From the NCBI GenBank assembly GCA_002011735.1, contig MTOQ01000082.1:1-53644 (forward strand): 53,644 nucleotides of DNA, in the 5' to 3' direction. The notes beneath the pieces were generated by a model. The model saw only the letters and a program-made list of their open reading frames with translations, made no database searches and was not told the DNA's origin. This document shows, one piece after another, positions 7,496-19,179 of this stretch; position 1 is the first letter of the stretch, and each line of letters begins with the position of its first letter. The position numbers and the translations under genes were made by a program. Source of the stretch: Nitrospirae bacterium JdFR-81. GTDB lineage: Bacteria; Nitrospirota; Thermodesulfovibrionia; UBA6902.

Positions 7496-8752
7496 TTATA
7501 CCACCTCTTCAGGTGTCCCTATCCTTCCAAGTATCGCAGAGGCAGCGGCAACTGCTGGGTTTGAGAGATAGACCTCGCTCTCCGGATGTCCCATCCTTCC
7601 AACAAAGTTCCTGTTTGTGGTTGCAATGGCCTTCTCGCCCCTTGCAAGTATACCCATATGACCCCCGAGGCATGGGCCACATGTGGGGGTAGAAAAGACT
7701 GCCCCTGCACTAACGAATATCTCGGCAAGGCCCTCTCTAACTGCCTGGAGATAGACCTGTTGGGTTGCGGGTATCACTATCATCCTTGTATTGGGATTGA
7801 CCTTTTTACCCCTGATCACCTCGGCAGCCTCCCTGATGTCTTCGATCCTCCCGTTTGTGCATGAACCTATCACCACCTGGTCTACTGTGACATGCGACAG
7901 TTCAGCCGCTGGCCTTGTGTTTGAGGGCAGGTGGGGGCATGAGACGGTGGGGGGGATCCTTGAGCAGTCATACTCCCTGACCTCAACATACTCGGCATCC
8001 TCATCAGATGTATAGAGCCTGTAAGGCCTCTTTGCCCTTCCGTCCACATACTGTCTGGTTATCTCATCAGGCACGATGATACCGCTCTTGCCTCCTGCCT
8101 CGATAGCCATGTTACACATCGTGAGCCTTGCGTGCATTGGAAGGGACCTTATCACCTCACCATCGAACTCCATCGCCCTGTATAGTGCACCATCAACACC
8201 TATGTCACCAATTGTATGGAGGATCAGATCCTTCCCACCAACCCATCTGTTGAGACTCCCATAATATATAAGCTTCATGGATTCCGGCACCTTAAACCAG
8301 CATTCACCTGTGGCCATCGCCGAGGCAACATCGGTTGAACCCACACCTGTTGCAAACGCACCGAGTGCACCATAGGTGCATGTATGGCTATCGGCACCGA
8401 TGACTAAATCCCCAGGAACCACCAGTCCCTGTTCAGGGAGCAGGGCATGCTCTATGCCCATCCTTCCAACCTCAAAATACAGGGACAGATTATACCGTCT
8501 TGAGAACTCCCTGAGCATCCTGCACTGTTCTGCTGCCTTGATATCCTTCTGAGGGGCAAAGTGGTCTGGGATAAGGGCTATCCTGTCTCTATCAAAGACC
8601 TCCTTCACACCTATCCGCTCGAACTCCTTTATTGCTATTGGAGCGGTTATATCATTTGCAAGGATGAGGTCGACCCTGGCATTGATCAGCTCTCCAGGGC
8701 CAACCTCCTCCCTCCCACAATGTGCGGCAAGGATCTTCTCTGTTATCGTCAT
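7496..8752 (-). CDS. leuC: 3-isopropylmalate dehydratase large subunit
   Basis: About 418-residue aconitase-family subunit that, with LeuD, isomerises 2-isopropylmalate to 3-isopropylmalate in leucine synthesis. It has the family motifs GADSHTCTYGALGAFATGVGS, IGSCTNGR and PTCGPCLGGHMG; the three Cys in the last two are ligands of the [4Fe-4S] cluster. It belongs to the short LeuC/HacA type of about 420 residues. I chose the second ATG (8752): GGAGG lies 6 bases upstream of it but abuts the first ATG at 8758. The gene follows leuA after a short gap. leuD and leuB are not next to it, so they must lie elsewhere. Homoaconitase activity cannot be excluded from sequence, but leuA context favours LeuC. 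Confidence 0.94.
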   Translation of the reverse strand: MTITEKILAAHCGREEVGPGELINARVDLILANDITAPIAIKEFERIGVKEVFDRDRIALIPDHFAPQKDIKAAEQCRMLREFSRRYNLSLYFEVGRMGIEHALLPEQGLVVPGDLVIGADSHTCTYGALGAFATGVGSTDVASAMATGECWFKVPESMKLIYYGSLNRWVGGKDLILHTIGDIGVDGALYRAMEFDGEVIRSLPMHARLTMCNMAIEAGGKSGIIVPDEITRQYVDGRAKRPYRLYTSDEDAEYVEVREYDCSRIPPTVSCPHLPSNTRPAAELSHVTVDQVVIGSCTNGRIEDIREAAEVIRGKKVNPNTRMIVIPATQQVYLQAVREGLAEIFVSAGAVFSTPTCGPCLGGHMGILARGEKAIATTNRNFVGRMGHPESEVYLSNPAVAAASAILGRIGTPEEVV

Positions 8753-8802
8753 TCCCATCCTCCCTCGGGGTTATAAGGATTTTTCCTCTGGATCCTGTGG
8801 AT

Positions 8803-10335
8803 TTAAGGTCTTGGTTCTTTATCAGTGGCCTTTGTTCTTGAGGCGAGTTTGTTCAGTGCATTAACATACGCCTTTGCTGAGGCCACTATGATGTCTGTAT
8901 CCGCTCCGCTGCCCCTTACCGTCCTTCCATCCTCTTCAAGTGTTACCATGACCTCTCCAAGGGCATCTGTACCACCTGTGATACTCTTGACCTCATATTT
9001 AAGCAGACTGCTCCTCGTTCCTGTTATCCTTGCGATGGCCCTGTAGGCCGCATCAACAGGCCCATCGCCATGCTCTGTCATCTCCACGATCTGACCGTTC
9101 ACATTGAGCCTTGTGAAGGCGGTTGGTCTCTCGTTTATTCCACATGTTATCTTCAAATCAACAAGGCTGTATATCTCAGGAACCGTGCTTATCTCCTCTG
9201 ATATCAGTGCCTCGATGTCCTCATCATATATCTCCTTCTTCTGGTCAGCCAGCCTCTTGAACCTCTCAAAGGCATTATTGAGCTCTTCATCGGTCAGTTC
9301 ATATCCGAGCTCCTTCAGCCTCGTCCTGAATGCATGTCTGCCTGAGTGTTTTCCAAGGACAAACCTCGTCTTGTGGAGGCCGATGGTCTCGGGCCTGATG
9401 ATCTCGTATGTAGACTTCTCCTTTAGCAGGCCATCCTGATGGATGCCTGACTCATGTGCAAAGGCGTTTGCACCAACAATGGCCTTGTTTGGTTGGACAA
9501 ACAGGCCTGTGATCTTTGTCACCAGTCTGCTACTGCGTATTATCTCCTCTGTGTTTATATTTGTGTCTGCGTTAAATATATCCCTTCTCACCCTGAGCGC
9601 CATCACCACCTCTTCCATTGAACAGTTACCAGCCCGCTCTCCTATGCCGTTTATGGTGCACTCGATCTGTCCAGCGCCATTAAGCACAGCAGAGAGGGAG
9701 TTTGCCGTGGCCAGGCCAAGGTCATTGTGACAGTGCACAGAGATGACCGCCCTGTCTATATTCCTGACCCTCTCCCTTATCGTCCTTATCAATCTGCCAA
9801 ACTCATCAGGTGTGCTGTAGCCAACGGTATCAGGGATGTTCACCGTGGTTGCACCTGCATCGATGACCGCCTGGATGACCTCGCACAGATAACCTATATC
9901 AGACCTCGTTGCATCCATCGGCGAGAATTCGACATCATCCACATAGCCCTTTGCAAGCCTGACCATCTCTACCGACCTCCGCAATGCCTCTTCTCTGCTG
10001 ACACGGAACTGGTATTTGAGGTGTATGTCAGAGGTGGAGTGGAATGTGTGTATCCTCTTCTTTTCGGCATCCTTGATCGCCTCCCACGCCCTCTCTATGT
10101 CCTCCGCCTTTGCCCTTGCAAGACTGCATATAACAGGCCCCTTCACCTCTGCGCTGATCGCCTTTATGGCCTCGAAGTCTCCTGGGGAGGCGATGGCAAA
10201 ACCTGCCTCTATGACATCCACACCAAGGCGCTCAAGCTGTTTGGCGACCTGGAGCTTCTCGTGCACATTCATCGTTGCCCCAGGTGACTGCTCGCCATCC
10301 CTCAGGGTTGTATCGAATATCCTGATTATCCTCAT
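8803..10335 (-). CDS. leuA: 2-isopropylmalate synthase
   Basis: 510-residue enzyme that condenses acetyl-CoA with 2-oxoisovalerate, the first committed step to leucine. The HMGL-type TIM barrel (about 1-270) shows [14 protein letters not shown] at the N-terminus, [14 protein letters not shown] near residue 200 and [11 protein letters not shown] near 230. The C-terminal LeuA dimer domain, the site of leucine feedback inhibition, spans about 375-500. Length matches the bacterial family. The ATG overlaps the pssA stop (ATGA, 10332-10335). Confidence 0.97.
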   Translation of the reverse strand: MRIIRIFDTTLRDGEQSPGATMNVHEKLQVAKQLERLGVDVIEAGFAIASPGDFEAIKAISAEVKGPVICSLARAKAEDIERAWEAIKDAEKKRIHTFHSTSDIHLKYQFRVSREEALRRSVEMVRLAKGYVDDVEFSPMDATRSDIGYLCEVIQAVIDAGATTVNIPDTVGYSTPDEFGRLIRTIRERVRNIDRAVISVHCHNDLGLATANSLSAVLNGAGQIECTINGIGERAGNCSMEEVVMALRVRRDIFNADTNINTEEIIRSSRLVTKITGLFVQPNKAIVGANAFAHESGIHQDGLLKEKSTYEIIRPETIGLHKTRFVLGKHSGRHAFRTRLKELGYELTDEELNNAFERFKRLADQKKEIYDEDIEALISEEISTVPEIYSLVDLKITCGINERPTAFTRLNVNGQIVEMTEHGDGPVDAAYRAIARITGTRSSLLKYEVKSITGGTDALGEVMVTLEEDGRTVRGSGADTDIIVASAKAYVNALNKLASRTKATDKEPRP

Positions 10336-11057
10336 TGTGTCTGCCCCTTCTGTCTGCTCCTCTTCCTCCTGAATATTATAACACTCTCCACCAACCCCCA
10401 GAGCATGTAACAGAAAGAGAATGTGAATATCATGATCTCGGGGAACATGAATATCAGTATTATTGTAACAACAACCACAACCAAAAGCCAGAAGGGCATC
10501 CTCTTCCTTGAGGAGAGTTCCTTTATACCATGATACCTCAACGAGCTGACCATCAGTATTGCGAGGAGAAAGGTCAGGATGAGCATCAGGTAGTTATCCT
10601 CAGGTTCTCCACCCCATATCTCTGTATAAAACAATACAAGTGCTGCAATCAGAGAGGCAGCACCAGGAATCGGTAGCCCGGTGAAGGCCTTGCTCTCGGT
10701 TGAGCCCATCTGGACATTATACCTTGCGAGTCTGAGCGCGCCACAGATGACATACAGCAATGCCGCTCCCCAGCCAAGGCGACCAAAGGACTGTAACGAC
10801 CAGCTATAGATCAACATGGCTGGTGCCACACCAAATGCTACCAGGTCAGAGAGTGAGTCAAGCTCGATACCAAATTTTGTTGTTGTATTGGTCATCCTGG
10901 CCACCCATCCATCAAGCCCGTCAAAGATCATGGCCACAAGTATGGCCCATGCCCCGTGTATATACTGTCCTTTAAAGGACAGGAGGATGGCGTAAAAACC
11001 GAAAAACATGCTACACAGGGTCACGGTGTTTGGTAAGAGATATATCCCCTTCTTCAT
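10332..11057 (-). CDS. pssA: CDP-diacylglycerol-serine O-phosphatidyltransferase
   Basis: 241-residue integral membrane enzyme of the CDP-alcohol phosphatidyltransferase family. It joins serine to CDP-diacylglycerol to give phosphatidylserine. The catalytic motif is complete: D49, G50, A53, R54, G63, D67 and D71, in DGLDGWVAR and ELDSLSD. Several further hydrophobic helices follow, ending in a basic tail. It lies directly after psd, the next enzyme of the pathway, and overlaps it by an ATGA, so the two genes together make phosphatidylethanolamine. Confidence 0.94.
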   Translation of the reverse strand: MKKGIYLLPNTVTLCSMFFGFYAILLSFKGQYIHGAWAILVAMIFDGLDGWVARMTNTTTKFGIELDSLSDLVAFGVAPAMLIYSWSLQSFGRLGWGAALLYVICGALRLARYNVQMGSTESKAFTGLPIPGAASLIAALVLFYTEIWGGEPEDNYLMLILTFLLAILMVSSLRYHGIKELSSRKRMPFWLLVVVVVTIILIFMFPEIMIFTFSFCYMLWGLVESVIIFRRKRSRQKGQTQ

Positions 11058-11701
11058 AAACCCCCTGGTGCCTGTTCAATCACCCCTATAACGGTCTGGC
11101 CTGCCCTCACCCTATCATTCAGGCCCACCCTGATAGAGGTGTTTAATGGCATGTATATATCAACCCTTGAACTGAACTTTATCATACCATACCTCTGTCC
11201 CTGATTAACGCCGTCGCCTGGCTTGACCCTGCATACAGCCCTCCTTGCCAGGAAGCCCGCAACCTGCCTCACCACCACCCTTCCGTACCTGCTCTCAATC
11301 AGCATGGTTATGTGTTCATTTGTCATTGAGGAGTCATCCCTGTAGGCCGCGATGAACCTGCCTGGGTAGTGTCTGACCTCTCTCACCACCCCGTCACAGG
11401 GTATCCTGTTGATGTGGACATCAAGGGGAGACATGAATATGCTGACCTCGATGGCCTCCTCCCTGAGGACCTCTTCCTCACGGGTCCTTCCAATAAAGAT
11501 CACCCTGCCGTCTGCAGGTGAATAAAACACACCCTCCCTCTTATCTATCACCCTTTCGGGGTCCCTGAAGAAGAAGATCATGAAGAGGGTGAGGATGAGG
11601 AACGGGATTGTGAGTAGCGGGTTGCCTGACAGTGTAGTTATAAACGTGACAGAGGCAGAAAGGAGGATAAAGGGATAACCTTCTTTTGCGATTTTAAACA
11701 T
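11054..11701 (-). CDS. psd: Phosphatidylserine decarboxylase, short proenzyme type
   Basis: Membrane-bound pyruvoyl enzyme of about 215 residues that turns phosphatidylserine into phosphatidylethanolamine. An N-terminal hydrophobic pair follows EGYPFI. The core has PADGRV, FMSPLDVHINR with the conserved His, and a C-terminal segment around IKFSSRVDIYMP. In this short class the self-cleavage site is usually FGSR, and the Ser becomes the pyruvoyl group. Here the preceding Gly is replaced by Ser (FSSR); the codons read TTC AGT TCA. I chose ATG 11701, which lies just past the ilvC stop. A TTG at 11746 inside ilvC would add 15 residues. Confidence 0.88.
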   Translation of the reverse strand: MFKIAKEGYPFILLSASVTFITTLSGNPLLTIPFLILTLFMIFFFRDPERVIDKREGVFYSPADGRVIFIGRTREEEVLREEAIEVSIFMSPLDVHINRIPCDGVVREVRHYPGRFIAAYRDDSSMTNEHITMLIESRYGRVVVRQVAGFLARRAVCRVKPGDGVNQGQRYGMIKFSSRVDIYMPLNTSIRVGLNDRVRAGQTVIGVIEQAPGGL

Positions 11702-11723
11702 ACCTTCTGTAAAGGGTGGTGGT

Positions 11724-13234
<1,511 letters not shown>

Positions 13235-13270
13235 CTCATCCCTCGTAATGTGTTATGCATAGTGAGCCTT

Positions 13271-15004
13271 CTATTTTACCGCCCTCAATCTCCTCTTTGG
13301 TTTCTTCTCCTCCTCTTCAAACAGCATCTCATCAATCGCCCCTCCTGCAGGAACCATTGGATATACCTTCTCCTTCCAGTCCACAATAAAGTCCATGAAC
13401 ACCGGCCTGTCCTTGACCCTGAGCCCCTCACGGAGTACAGGCTCTACCTCTTCGGGCCTTGTGGCCCTGAGCCCCACTGCACCATATGCCTCGGCCACCT
13501 TTACAAAGTCAGGCACAACATCAAGATGGCTGTAGGAGTATCTCTCCCTGTAGAAGAGCTCCTGCCACTGCCTGACCATCCCAAGATATTGATTGTTGAG
13601 GATGGCCACCTTGATGGGCAGCTTGTTTACCACCGCTGTTGCAAGCTCCTGTATATTCATCTGAATACTCCCGTCGCCGGCTATATCGATCACCATCTTG
13701 TCAGGGCAGGCTATCTGTGCCCCTATGGCTGCAGGGAAACCATAACCCATTGTCCCAAGACCACCTGAGGTGAGGAGTCTCCTTGGCTTGTCAAACTTAT
13801 AGTACTGGGCTGTCCACATCTGGTTCTGTCCCACCTCTGTGGTGATTATAGCATCACCCTTTGTGAGTTCATATATCTTCTCCACCACAAACTCGGGCTT
13901 GATGATCTCCTTGTCAAACCTGTATCCAAGTGGCCTCTCCTTCTTCCATTTGCCTATCTCCTTCAGCCACGATGCCCTTACAGCAGTCCACTGGCCCTTT
14001 ATCTCCTTGAGGAACTGGAGGAGGTCCCTCAACACAAGCTTCACATCCCCGACCACCGGAACATCCACCCTCACATTCTTCCTTATCGAGGTTGGATCGA
14101 TATCAATGTGGATGATCCTTGCGTTTGGTGCGAATGAGGCTATCCTTCCTGTGACCCTGTCATCAAACCTCACCCCGATCCCCACTATAAGATCGGCATG
14201 CTGCACCGCCATATTGGCCCAGTAGGTGCCATGCATACCGAGCATCCCGAGAGAGAGCCTGTGGGTTCCTGGGAACCCCCCAAGGCCCATCAGGGTCATG
14301 GCCACAGGTGTCTCCGTGTATTCTGCCAGCTCCCTGAGCTCCTTTGATGCCCCTGAGATGATCACACCACCACCTGCCATGATGACCGGTCTCTTTGCCC
14401 TTGCTATCTCGTTGGCTGCCTGCTTTATCATCCACCTATTGCCATGGTATGTGGGATTATAGCCCCTTATCTTCACCTGTTTTGGCCATGTGAAGTCTGC
14501 CGTCCCACCTGTGACATCCTTTGGAAGGTCAATCAGGACAGGGCCTGGTCTTCCAGTGGATGCGATATAAAAGGCCTCCCTCACGACCCTTGCGAGGTCT
14601 GCCGTGTCCTTGACGAGGTAGTTATGTTTGGTGCATGGCCTGGTGATGCCAACGATATCAGCCTCCTGAAATGCATCGTTACCTATCAGCATTGTGGGCA
14701 CCTGGCCTGACAGCACCACTATCGGCACAGAGTCCATCGAGGCGGTCGCTATGCCTGTTACGGTATTTGTTGCCCCTGGGCCTGATGTGACGAGCACAAC
14801 CCCGACCTTTCCACTCGCCCTTGCATAGCCATCTGCCGCGTGGACAGCGCCCTGCTCATGCCTTGTCAGGATCAGCCTTATGTCCTTATCATCATAGAGG
14901 ATGTCAAATATATTGAGCACCACGCCTCCAGGATAACCAAAGATATGCCTGACACCCTCTCTCTTTAAACATTCAACGAGTATCTCTGCTCCGCTTTTTT
15001 TCAT
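13271..15004 (-). CDS. ilvB: Acetolactate synthase large (catalytic) subunit
   Basis: 577-residue thiamine diphosphate enzyme making 2-acetolactate or 2-aceto-2-hydroxybutyrate from pyruvate. The Pyr domain holds the catalytic Glu in [14 protein letters not shown] (about residue 50), the central domain has the FAD-linked segment, and the PP domain has [15 protein letters not shown] with the metal-binding Asp and Asn. The N-terminus ALS-type motif IFGYPGG is present. Length is typical. The ATG lies 4 bases after the ilvD stop and AAAGGG precedes it. Confidence 0.98.
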   Translation of the reverse strand: MKKSGAEILVECLKREGVRHIFGYPGGVVLNIFDILYDDKDIRLILTRHEQGAVHAADGYARASGKVGVVLVTSGPGATNTVTGIATASMDSVPIVVLSGQVPTMLIGNDAFQEADIVGITRPCTKHNYLVKDTADLARVVREAFYIASTGRPGPVLIDLPKDVTGGTADFTWPKQVKIRGYNPTYHGNRWMIKQAANEIARAKRPVIMAGGGVIISGASKELRELAEYTETPVAMTLMGLGGFPGTHRLSLGMLGMHGTYWANMAVQHADLIVGIGVRFDDRVTGRIASFAPNARIIHIDIDPTSIRKNVRVDVPVVGDVKLVLRDLLQFLKEIKGQWTAVRASWLKEIGKWKKERPLGYRFDKEIIKPEFVVEKIYELTKGDAIITTEVGQNQMWTAQYYKFDKPRRLLTSGGLGTMGYGFPAAIGAQIACPDKMVIDIAGDGSIQMNIQELATAVVNKLPIKVAILNNQYLGMVRQWQELFYRERYSYSHLDVVPDFVKVAEAYGAVGLRATRPEEVEPVLREGLRVKDRPVFMDFIVDWKEKVYPMVPAGGAIDEMLFEEEEKKPKRRLRAVK

Positions 15005-15007
15005 TGT

Positions 15008-16675
15008 TCAATCCCTTTCTCTGACCTTCATTATAGCCCCTGTGCCTGCAGATGTTACAGAGGCAGAGTATCTTGCAAGCCATCCACTGTCTATCCTTGG
15101 TCTGGATGGTCTCCATTTAGAGAGCCTCTTCTTGACCTCTTGTCTGCTGAGGAGAAGGTCCACCTTTCTTCCTGGGATGTCTATGTCTATGATATCGCCG
15201 TCTCTGACTATGGCGATCGGCCCGCCCTCCATGGCCTCTGGAGAGACATGGCCTATACATGGGCCCCTTGTGCCGCCTGAAAACCTCCCATCGGTAATGA
15301 GTGCAACAGACTCACTCAATCCCATCCCTGCGATTGCAGATGTAGGCCCGAGCATCTCCCTCATGCCAGGTCCACCCTTTGGCCCCTCACATCTTATCAC
15401 CACGACATCCCCTGCCTTTATCCTCCTGCCAAGTATCGCCTTCATGGCATCCTCTTCCGAGTCGAACACCCTTGCCCTTCCCCTGAACCTCAGCATGCCC
15501 TTACTCACAGCAGACTGCTTTACAACAGCCCCTTCAGGTGCAAGGCTACCCTTGAGTATTGCTATACCACCCTCCTTATGATGGGCCCTTGTAACGGGCC
15601 TTATTACCTCAGGGTCGATCACCTCTGCATCATCTGCAATCTGATGTATCCTTTTGCCAGAGACCGTTAGGGTATTATGCAGGGAACGCTTCAGCCTCTT
15701 CATCACAGCAGGTATTCCTCCTGCATACTCAAGGTCTTCAAGATAATGACTTCCACCTGGGAGCATATCAGCAATATGCGGTGTCTGACGGCTTATCCTG
15801 TCGAATATCTCAAGGGGCAGGGAGATGCCTGCCTCATGGGCTATTGCTGGTATGTGCAGGACCGTGTTGGTTGACCCACCGAGTGCCATATCCACCCTTA
15901 TGGCATTCTCAAAAGATCGACGGGTCATGATCCTCCTTGGGGTTATATTCTTCTTTATGAGTTCGACTATCCTCACACCGCTGTGAAAGGCTATCCTCCT
16001 CTTCCTGGATGATACCGCGAGTGATGTTGCACATCCTGTTAGACTCATGCCGAGCGCCTCGGTAACGCATGCCATTGTATTTGCTGTATACATGCCCTGA
16101 CACGAACCAGCCCCGGGGCAGGCACACACCTCAAGCTCTGCTATATCCTGGTCACTCAACAGGCCCTTTTTGTACTTACCGATGGCCTCGAAGGTATCAT
16201 TAACAAGAGAGAGTCTCCTTCCCCTTAAATGGCCTGAGAGCATAGGCCCTGCTGTCACCACTATGGATGGGATGTTGACCCTTGCCGCTGCCATCAACAT
16301 CCCAGGGGTTATCTTGTCACAGTTCGTCAGTAGCACAAGACCATCAAACTGGTGTGCCTCTGCTATGGTCTCGATCATGTCAGCGATCAACTCCCTGGAG
16401 GGCAGGCTGTAGTGCATGCCCCTGTGACCCATGGCAATACCATCACAGATGCCCGGGATGCCAAAGAAGAATGGGTATCCGCCTCCGGTGTGAATACCCT
16501 TCTCAATGAACCTCTCAAGATCACGCATGCCGATATGGCCAGGGATGATATCGGTAAAGCTCGTTGCAACACCTATAAAGGGCTTGTCAATCTCTGTGCG
16601 CGGGATGCCCGTGGCATAGAGCAGTGCCCTGTGAGGCAGCCTCTCAAGACCCTTTTTGATTGAATCGCTCTTCAT
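15008..16675 (-). CDS. ilvD: Dihydroxy-acid dehydratase
   Basis: 555-residue IlvD/Edd family iron-sulfur enzyme that dehydrates dihydroxy acids to 2-oxo acids, the third common step of branched-chain synthesis. Cluster and metal motifs are visible: [29 protein letters not shown] and DGRFSGG near the C-terminus. Length is as expected. It follows the DUF465 gene after 4 bases and begins the ilvDBNC block, which continues into psd-pssA-leuA-leuC. Confidence 0.98.
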   Translation of the reverse strand: MKSDSIKKGLERLPHRALLYATGIPRTEIDKPFIGVATSFTDIIPGHIGMRDLERFIEKGIHTGGGYPFFFGIPGICDGIAMGHRGMHYSLPSRELIADMIETIAEAHQFDGLVLLTNCDKITPGMLMAAARVNIPSIVVTAGPMLSGHLRGRRLSLVNDTFEAIGKYKKGLLSDQDIAELEVCACPGAGSCQGMYTANTMACVTEALGMSLTGCATSLAVSSRKRRIAFHSGVRIVELIKKNITPRRIMTRRSFENAIRVDMALGGSTNTVLHIPAIAHEAGISLPLEIFDRISRQTPHIADMLPGGSHYLEDLEYAGGIPAVMKRLKRSLHNTLTVSGKRIHQIADDAEVIDPEVIRPVTRAHHKEGGIAILKGSLAPEGAVVKQSAVSKGMLRFRGRARVFDSEEDAMKAILGRRIKAGDVVVIRCEGPKGGPGMREMLGPTSAIAGMGLSESVALITDGRFSGGTRGPCIGHVSPEAMEGGPIAIVRDGDIIDIDIPGRKVDLLLSRQEVKKRLSKWRPSRPRIDSGWLARYSASVTSAGTGAIMKVRERD

Positions 16676-16679
16676 GATA

Positions 16680-16913
16680 TCATTGATTGGCCTTCAGTTT
16701 CTGTCTGTATTTCCTTATCATCTCTGCCATGAGGTCCTTGTTCCTGAGTTTCTGCTTCTGTATCTTCTTTCTCTCGATCTCTTCATCCGTTGTGAGGAAC
16801 CTCTTTTTGTCAATACGGGCAAGGGTTTCGTCCAGTCTCCTGTGCTCCTCCTCGAGCCTCCTGAATTCTTCACTCTCCTTCCTCAGGATCTCTGCGATCT
16901 CGTGATCCTTCAA
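16680..16913 (-). CDS. DUF465 (YdcH-like) small coiled-coil protein
   Basis: 77-residue protein, almost entirely charged alpha-helix with heptad-like spacing, matching the DUF465/YdcH family of unknown function. The start is TTG 16913 ([10 protein letters not shown]), preceded by the very strong site GGGGGGAGGAG. It is the first gene of the long ilv/leu unit and ends 4 bases before ilvD. A TATAAT lies upstream on this strand (near 16957) without a convincing -35. No leader peptide rich in Ile, Val or Leu and no T-box structure is visible, so control of the operon is unclear. Confidence 0.8.
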   Translation of the reverse strand: MKDHEIAEILRKESEEFRRLEEEHRRLDETLARIDKKRFLTTDEEIERKKIQKQKLRNKDLMAEMIRKYRQKLKANQ

Positions 16914-16982
16914 GACTCCTCCCCCCTCTCTTTATATAAGTTTGAAAGTTATCATATTATAACAAAAATTACAAGGGCTGTT

Positions 16983-17012
16983 TTGACAAATCTCTCGGTA
17001 TTTCAATAAGAT
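16983..17012 (+). promoter_or_regulatory. Promoter giving a near-leaderless tatD-radical SAM mRNA
   Basis: A perfect TTGACA (16983-16988) is followed after 18 bases by TAAGAT (17007-17012). The ATG is at 17022, so transcription should begin only 2-4 bases before it. No Shine-Dalgarno sequence lies between, consistent with a leaderless mRNA. Confidence 0.6.
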
Positions 17013-17021
17013 ATCATAGCC

Positions 17022-18395
17022 ATGGAATACGAACTCTTCGACACTCACTGCCACCTCGAGATGGATGAATACGAGGATGACAGGGACGATGTGGTAGAGA
17101 GGGCCGAGGCTGCAGGTGTCAGATACATCATAAACGCAGGCTCTGACATGGAGGCCAATCTGAAGGCCCTGAGCCTGTCAGGCAGGTATAGCACCCTCTA
17201 TCCCTCTGTTGGTATCCATCCGCATGATGCAGATACCCTGAATGAGGCCACCCGCACCAGGTTAGAGGAGCTCCTTGAGGATCACCGTATTGTGGCCATT
17301 GGTGAGATCGGACTCGACTATCATTATATGAATTCGCCAAGAGAGACACAGATAGAGGCCTTCAAGCTACAGATAGGGCTTGCAAAGAGGCACAATCTAC
17401 CCATAATCATCCATAGCAGGAAGGCAAAGGATGATACGCTGAGCATACTGAAGGACGAGGCGACAGGCATGAGGGGCGTGCTTCATTGCTTCTCAGGTGA
17501 CATAGAGATGGCGAAGAAGGCAATGGATATGGGGTTTTATATATCGATTGCAGGGCCTGTCACATTCAAGAATGCAAACAGACTGCGAGAGATCGTATCT
17601 TTAATACCCGATGACTATCTGCTCATAGAGACAGACGCACCATATCTAAGCCCTGTGCCTATGAGGGGCAGGAGGAATGAACCCTCATTCCTGAGATACA
17701 TCGCCGAGATGATCGCCCAGATAAGAGGAGTTACACTGGATGATATAGCAAGGATAACCACACTGAATGCAAAGAGGCTCTTTAGGATAGGAGAGCTGCC
17801 TGACGAAGGAGAGGTTGCATACAGGATCAGGAACAACCTCTATCTGAATATCACGAACAGGTGTACAAACAGGTGTGGTTTTTGTGTGAGATTCCAGACA
17901 GACTATGTCAAAGGGCACAACCTCAGGCTGAAGAGGGAACCGACATTAAAGGAGATCATCAGCGCCATAGATGACCCGGCCTCCTATAAGGAGGTGGTAT
18001 TCTGTGGTCTTGGAGAGCCGTTGCTGAGGCTTGATGTGGTAAAGGAGGTGGCACGCTGGGTCAAGGATAGGGGAGGGAGGGTCAGGATCAACACCAATGG
18101 GCATGGTAATATGATAAATCAGAGGAATATCCTGCCTGAATTATGCGGCATAATCGACAGCATCTCCATAAGCCTCGATGCAGAGGACAGGGACAAGTAT
18201 GAGAGGATATGCAGGCCGGTATTCAAGGATGCCTTTGATGGTGTGATCTCCTTCATAAAGGAGGCCAAAAGATATATACCCGATGTGAATATCACGGTGG
18301 TCGATATACCTGAGATAGATATAGAAAGATGCAAGGCCCTTGCCAGGGAGCTTGGGGTGGGCTTGAGGGTCAGACGGTTTAACGTGGTTGGTTGA
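17022..18395 (+). CDS. TatD-family nuclease fused to a radical SAM domain
   Basis: 457-residue two-domain protein. Residues about 1-255 are a complete TatD metal-dependent hydrolase: FDTHCHLEM (HxH metal ligands), GEIGLDYH, IIHSRKA, LHCFSGD and LIETDAPYLSP. Residues about 270-457 are a radical SAM domain with the cluster Cys at 281, 285 and 288 (CTNRCGFC), FCGLGEPLLR and a SISLDAED strand. A radical SAM family linked to TatD, as neighbour or fusion, is known, but its substrate is not. Possible roles are tRNA or DNA repair and quality control; this is inference. The gene overlaps the truA stop by 17 bases, tail to tail. Confidence 0.9.
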   Translation: MEYELFDTHCHLEMDEYEDDRDDVVERAEAAGVRYIINAGSDMEANLKALSLSGRYSTLYPSVGIHPHDADTLNEATRTRLEELLEDHRIVAIGEIGLDYHYMNSPRETQIEAFKLQIGLAKRHNLPIIIHSRKAKDDTLSILKDEATGMRGVLHCFSGDIEMAKKAMDMGFYISIAGPVTFKNANRLREIVSLIPDDYLLIETDAPYLSPVPMRGRRNEPSFLRYIAEMIAQIRGVTLDDIARITTLNAKRLFRIGELPDEGEVAYRIRNNLYLNITNRCTNRCGFCVRFQTDYVKGHNLRLKREPTLKEIISAIDDPASYKEVVFCGLGEPLLRLDVVKEVARWVKDRGGRVRINTNGHGNMINQRNILPELCGIIDSISISLDAEDRDKYERICRPVFKDAFDGVISFIKEAKRYIPDVNITVVDIPEIDIERCKALARELGVGLRVRRFNVVG

Positions 18396-19179
18396 AGATT
18401 ACCCTCTCCAGGAAGAGCCCACATGCCGGTGCGGTAATCCCTGCACGCCTCCTGTCCCTTGAGTCGAGTATATCTCTTATATAAGAAGGGCTGAGCCTTC
18501 CTTTCCCTATCTCTACAAGTGTCCCAACAATGTTTCTCGCCATATGTCTTAAAAAGGCATTGGCCTCGATGGTTATCTTCAGCAGCCCTACATCGAGCCT
18601 GAATGTAAAAAACTCAAAACATGGAGAGAGCGAGATGTTGATGTTATATATAGTCCTCACAGGATTTTTTGATGCACACCCGGAGGCCCTGAAACACGAG
18701 AAGTCGTGCTCTCCTACGAGATAGTCAGCAGCCTCACGCATCAGGTCAACCCTGCCCGACAGGTCATGGTATATCTGCCAGGTATATCTGCCGAGAAATG
18801 GAGAAGGGGGGTTGGAGTATGAGATGAGGTATGAATAGACCTTCCTTATCGCACTGTATCGTGGGTGGAAGTCTTCATCGACCTCACTCACATCCATTAT
18901 CCTTATATCAGGTGGGAGATTGGCATTCAATGCCCTCCTCAGTGTCTCTGTATCAAGGGTGGTATTGGTCTTAAACGAGGCCACCTGACCGAGCGCATGG
19001 ACACCCGCGTCTGTCCTTGAGGCACCTGTCACCCTTGATCTTCGGGCTGTTACCCTCTCGATCGCATCCTCCAGGACCCCCTGGATTGTGACAATCCGTT
19101 CAGGTGTCCTGACCCTCTGGACCTGCCAGCCTGAATAATTCGTGCCATCATACTGGAGGATGAGCCTGATGTGCCTCAC
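18379..19179 (-). CDS. truA: tRNA pseudouridine synthase A
   Basis: 266-residue TruA enzyme that makes pseudouridine at positions 38-40 of the tRNA anticodon arm. The N-terminus LILQYDGTNYSGWQ and the catalytic Asp in GASRTDAGVHALGQ are visible, and the later LVGEHDFSCFRASG and RHMARNIVGTLVEIG motifs are intact. The start is GTG 19179, overlapping the stop of the upstream gene (GTGA). The 3' end overlaps the opposing radical SAM gene by 17 bases. Confidence 0.97.
   Translation of the reverse strand: MRHIRLILQYDGTNYSGWQVQRVRTPERIVTIQGVLEDAIERVTARRSRVTGASRTDAGVHALGQVASFKTNTTLDTETLRRALNANLPPDIRIMDVSEVDEDFHPRYSAIRKVYSYLISYSNPPSPFLGRYTWQIYHDLSGRVDLMREAADYLVGEHDFSCFRASGCASKNPVRTIYNINISLSPCFEFFTFRLDVGLLKITIEANAFLRHMARNIVGTLVEIGKGRLSPSYIRDILDSRDRRRAGITAPACGLFLERVIFNQPR

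Noticed and set aside
7491-7530. Terminator between leuC and tRNA-Ala
   Set aside because: No GC-rich hairpin with T-run is present; read-through from leuC into the tRNA remains possible.
16914-17021. Leader peptide attenuator or T-box before the ilv operon
   Set aside because: No short frame rich in Ile, Val or Leu and no T-box-like conserved sequence or terminator pair is visible in this 108-base gap.
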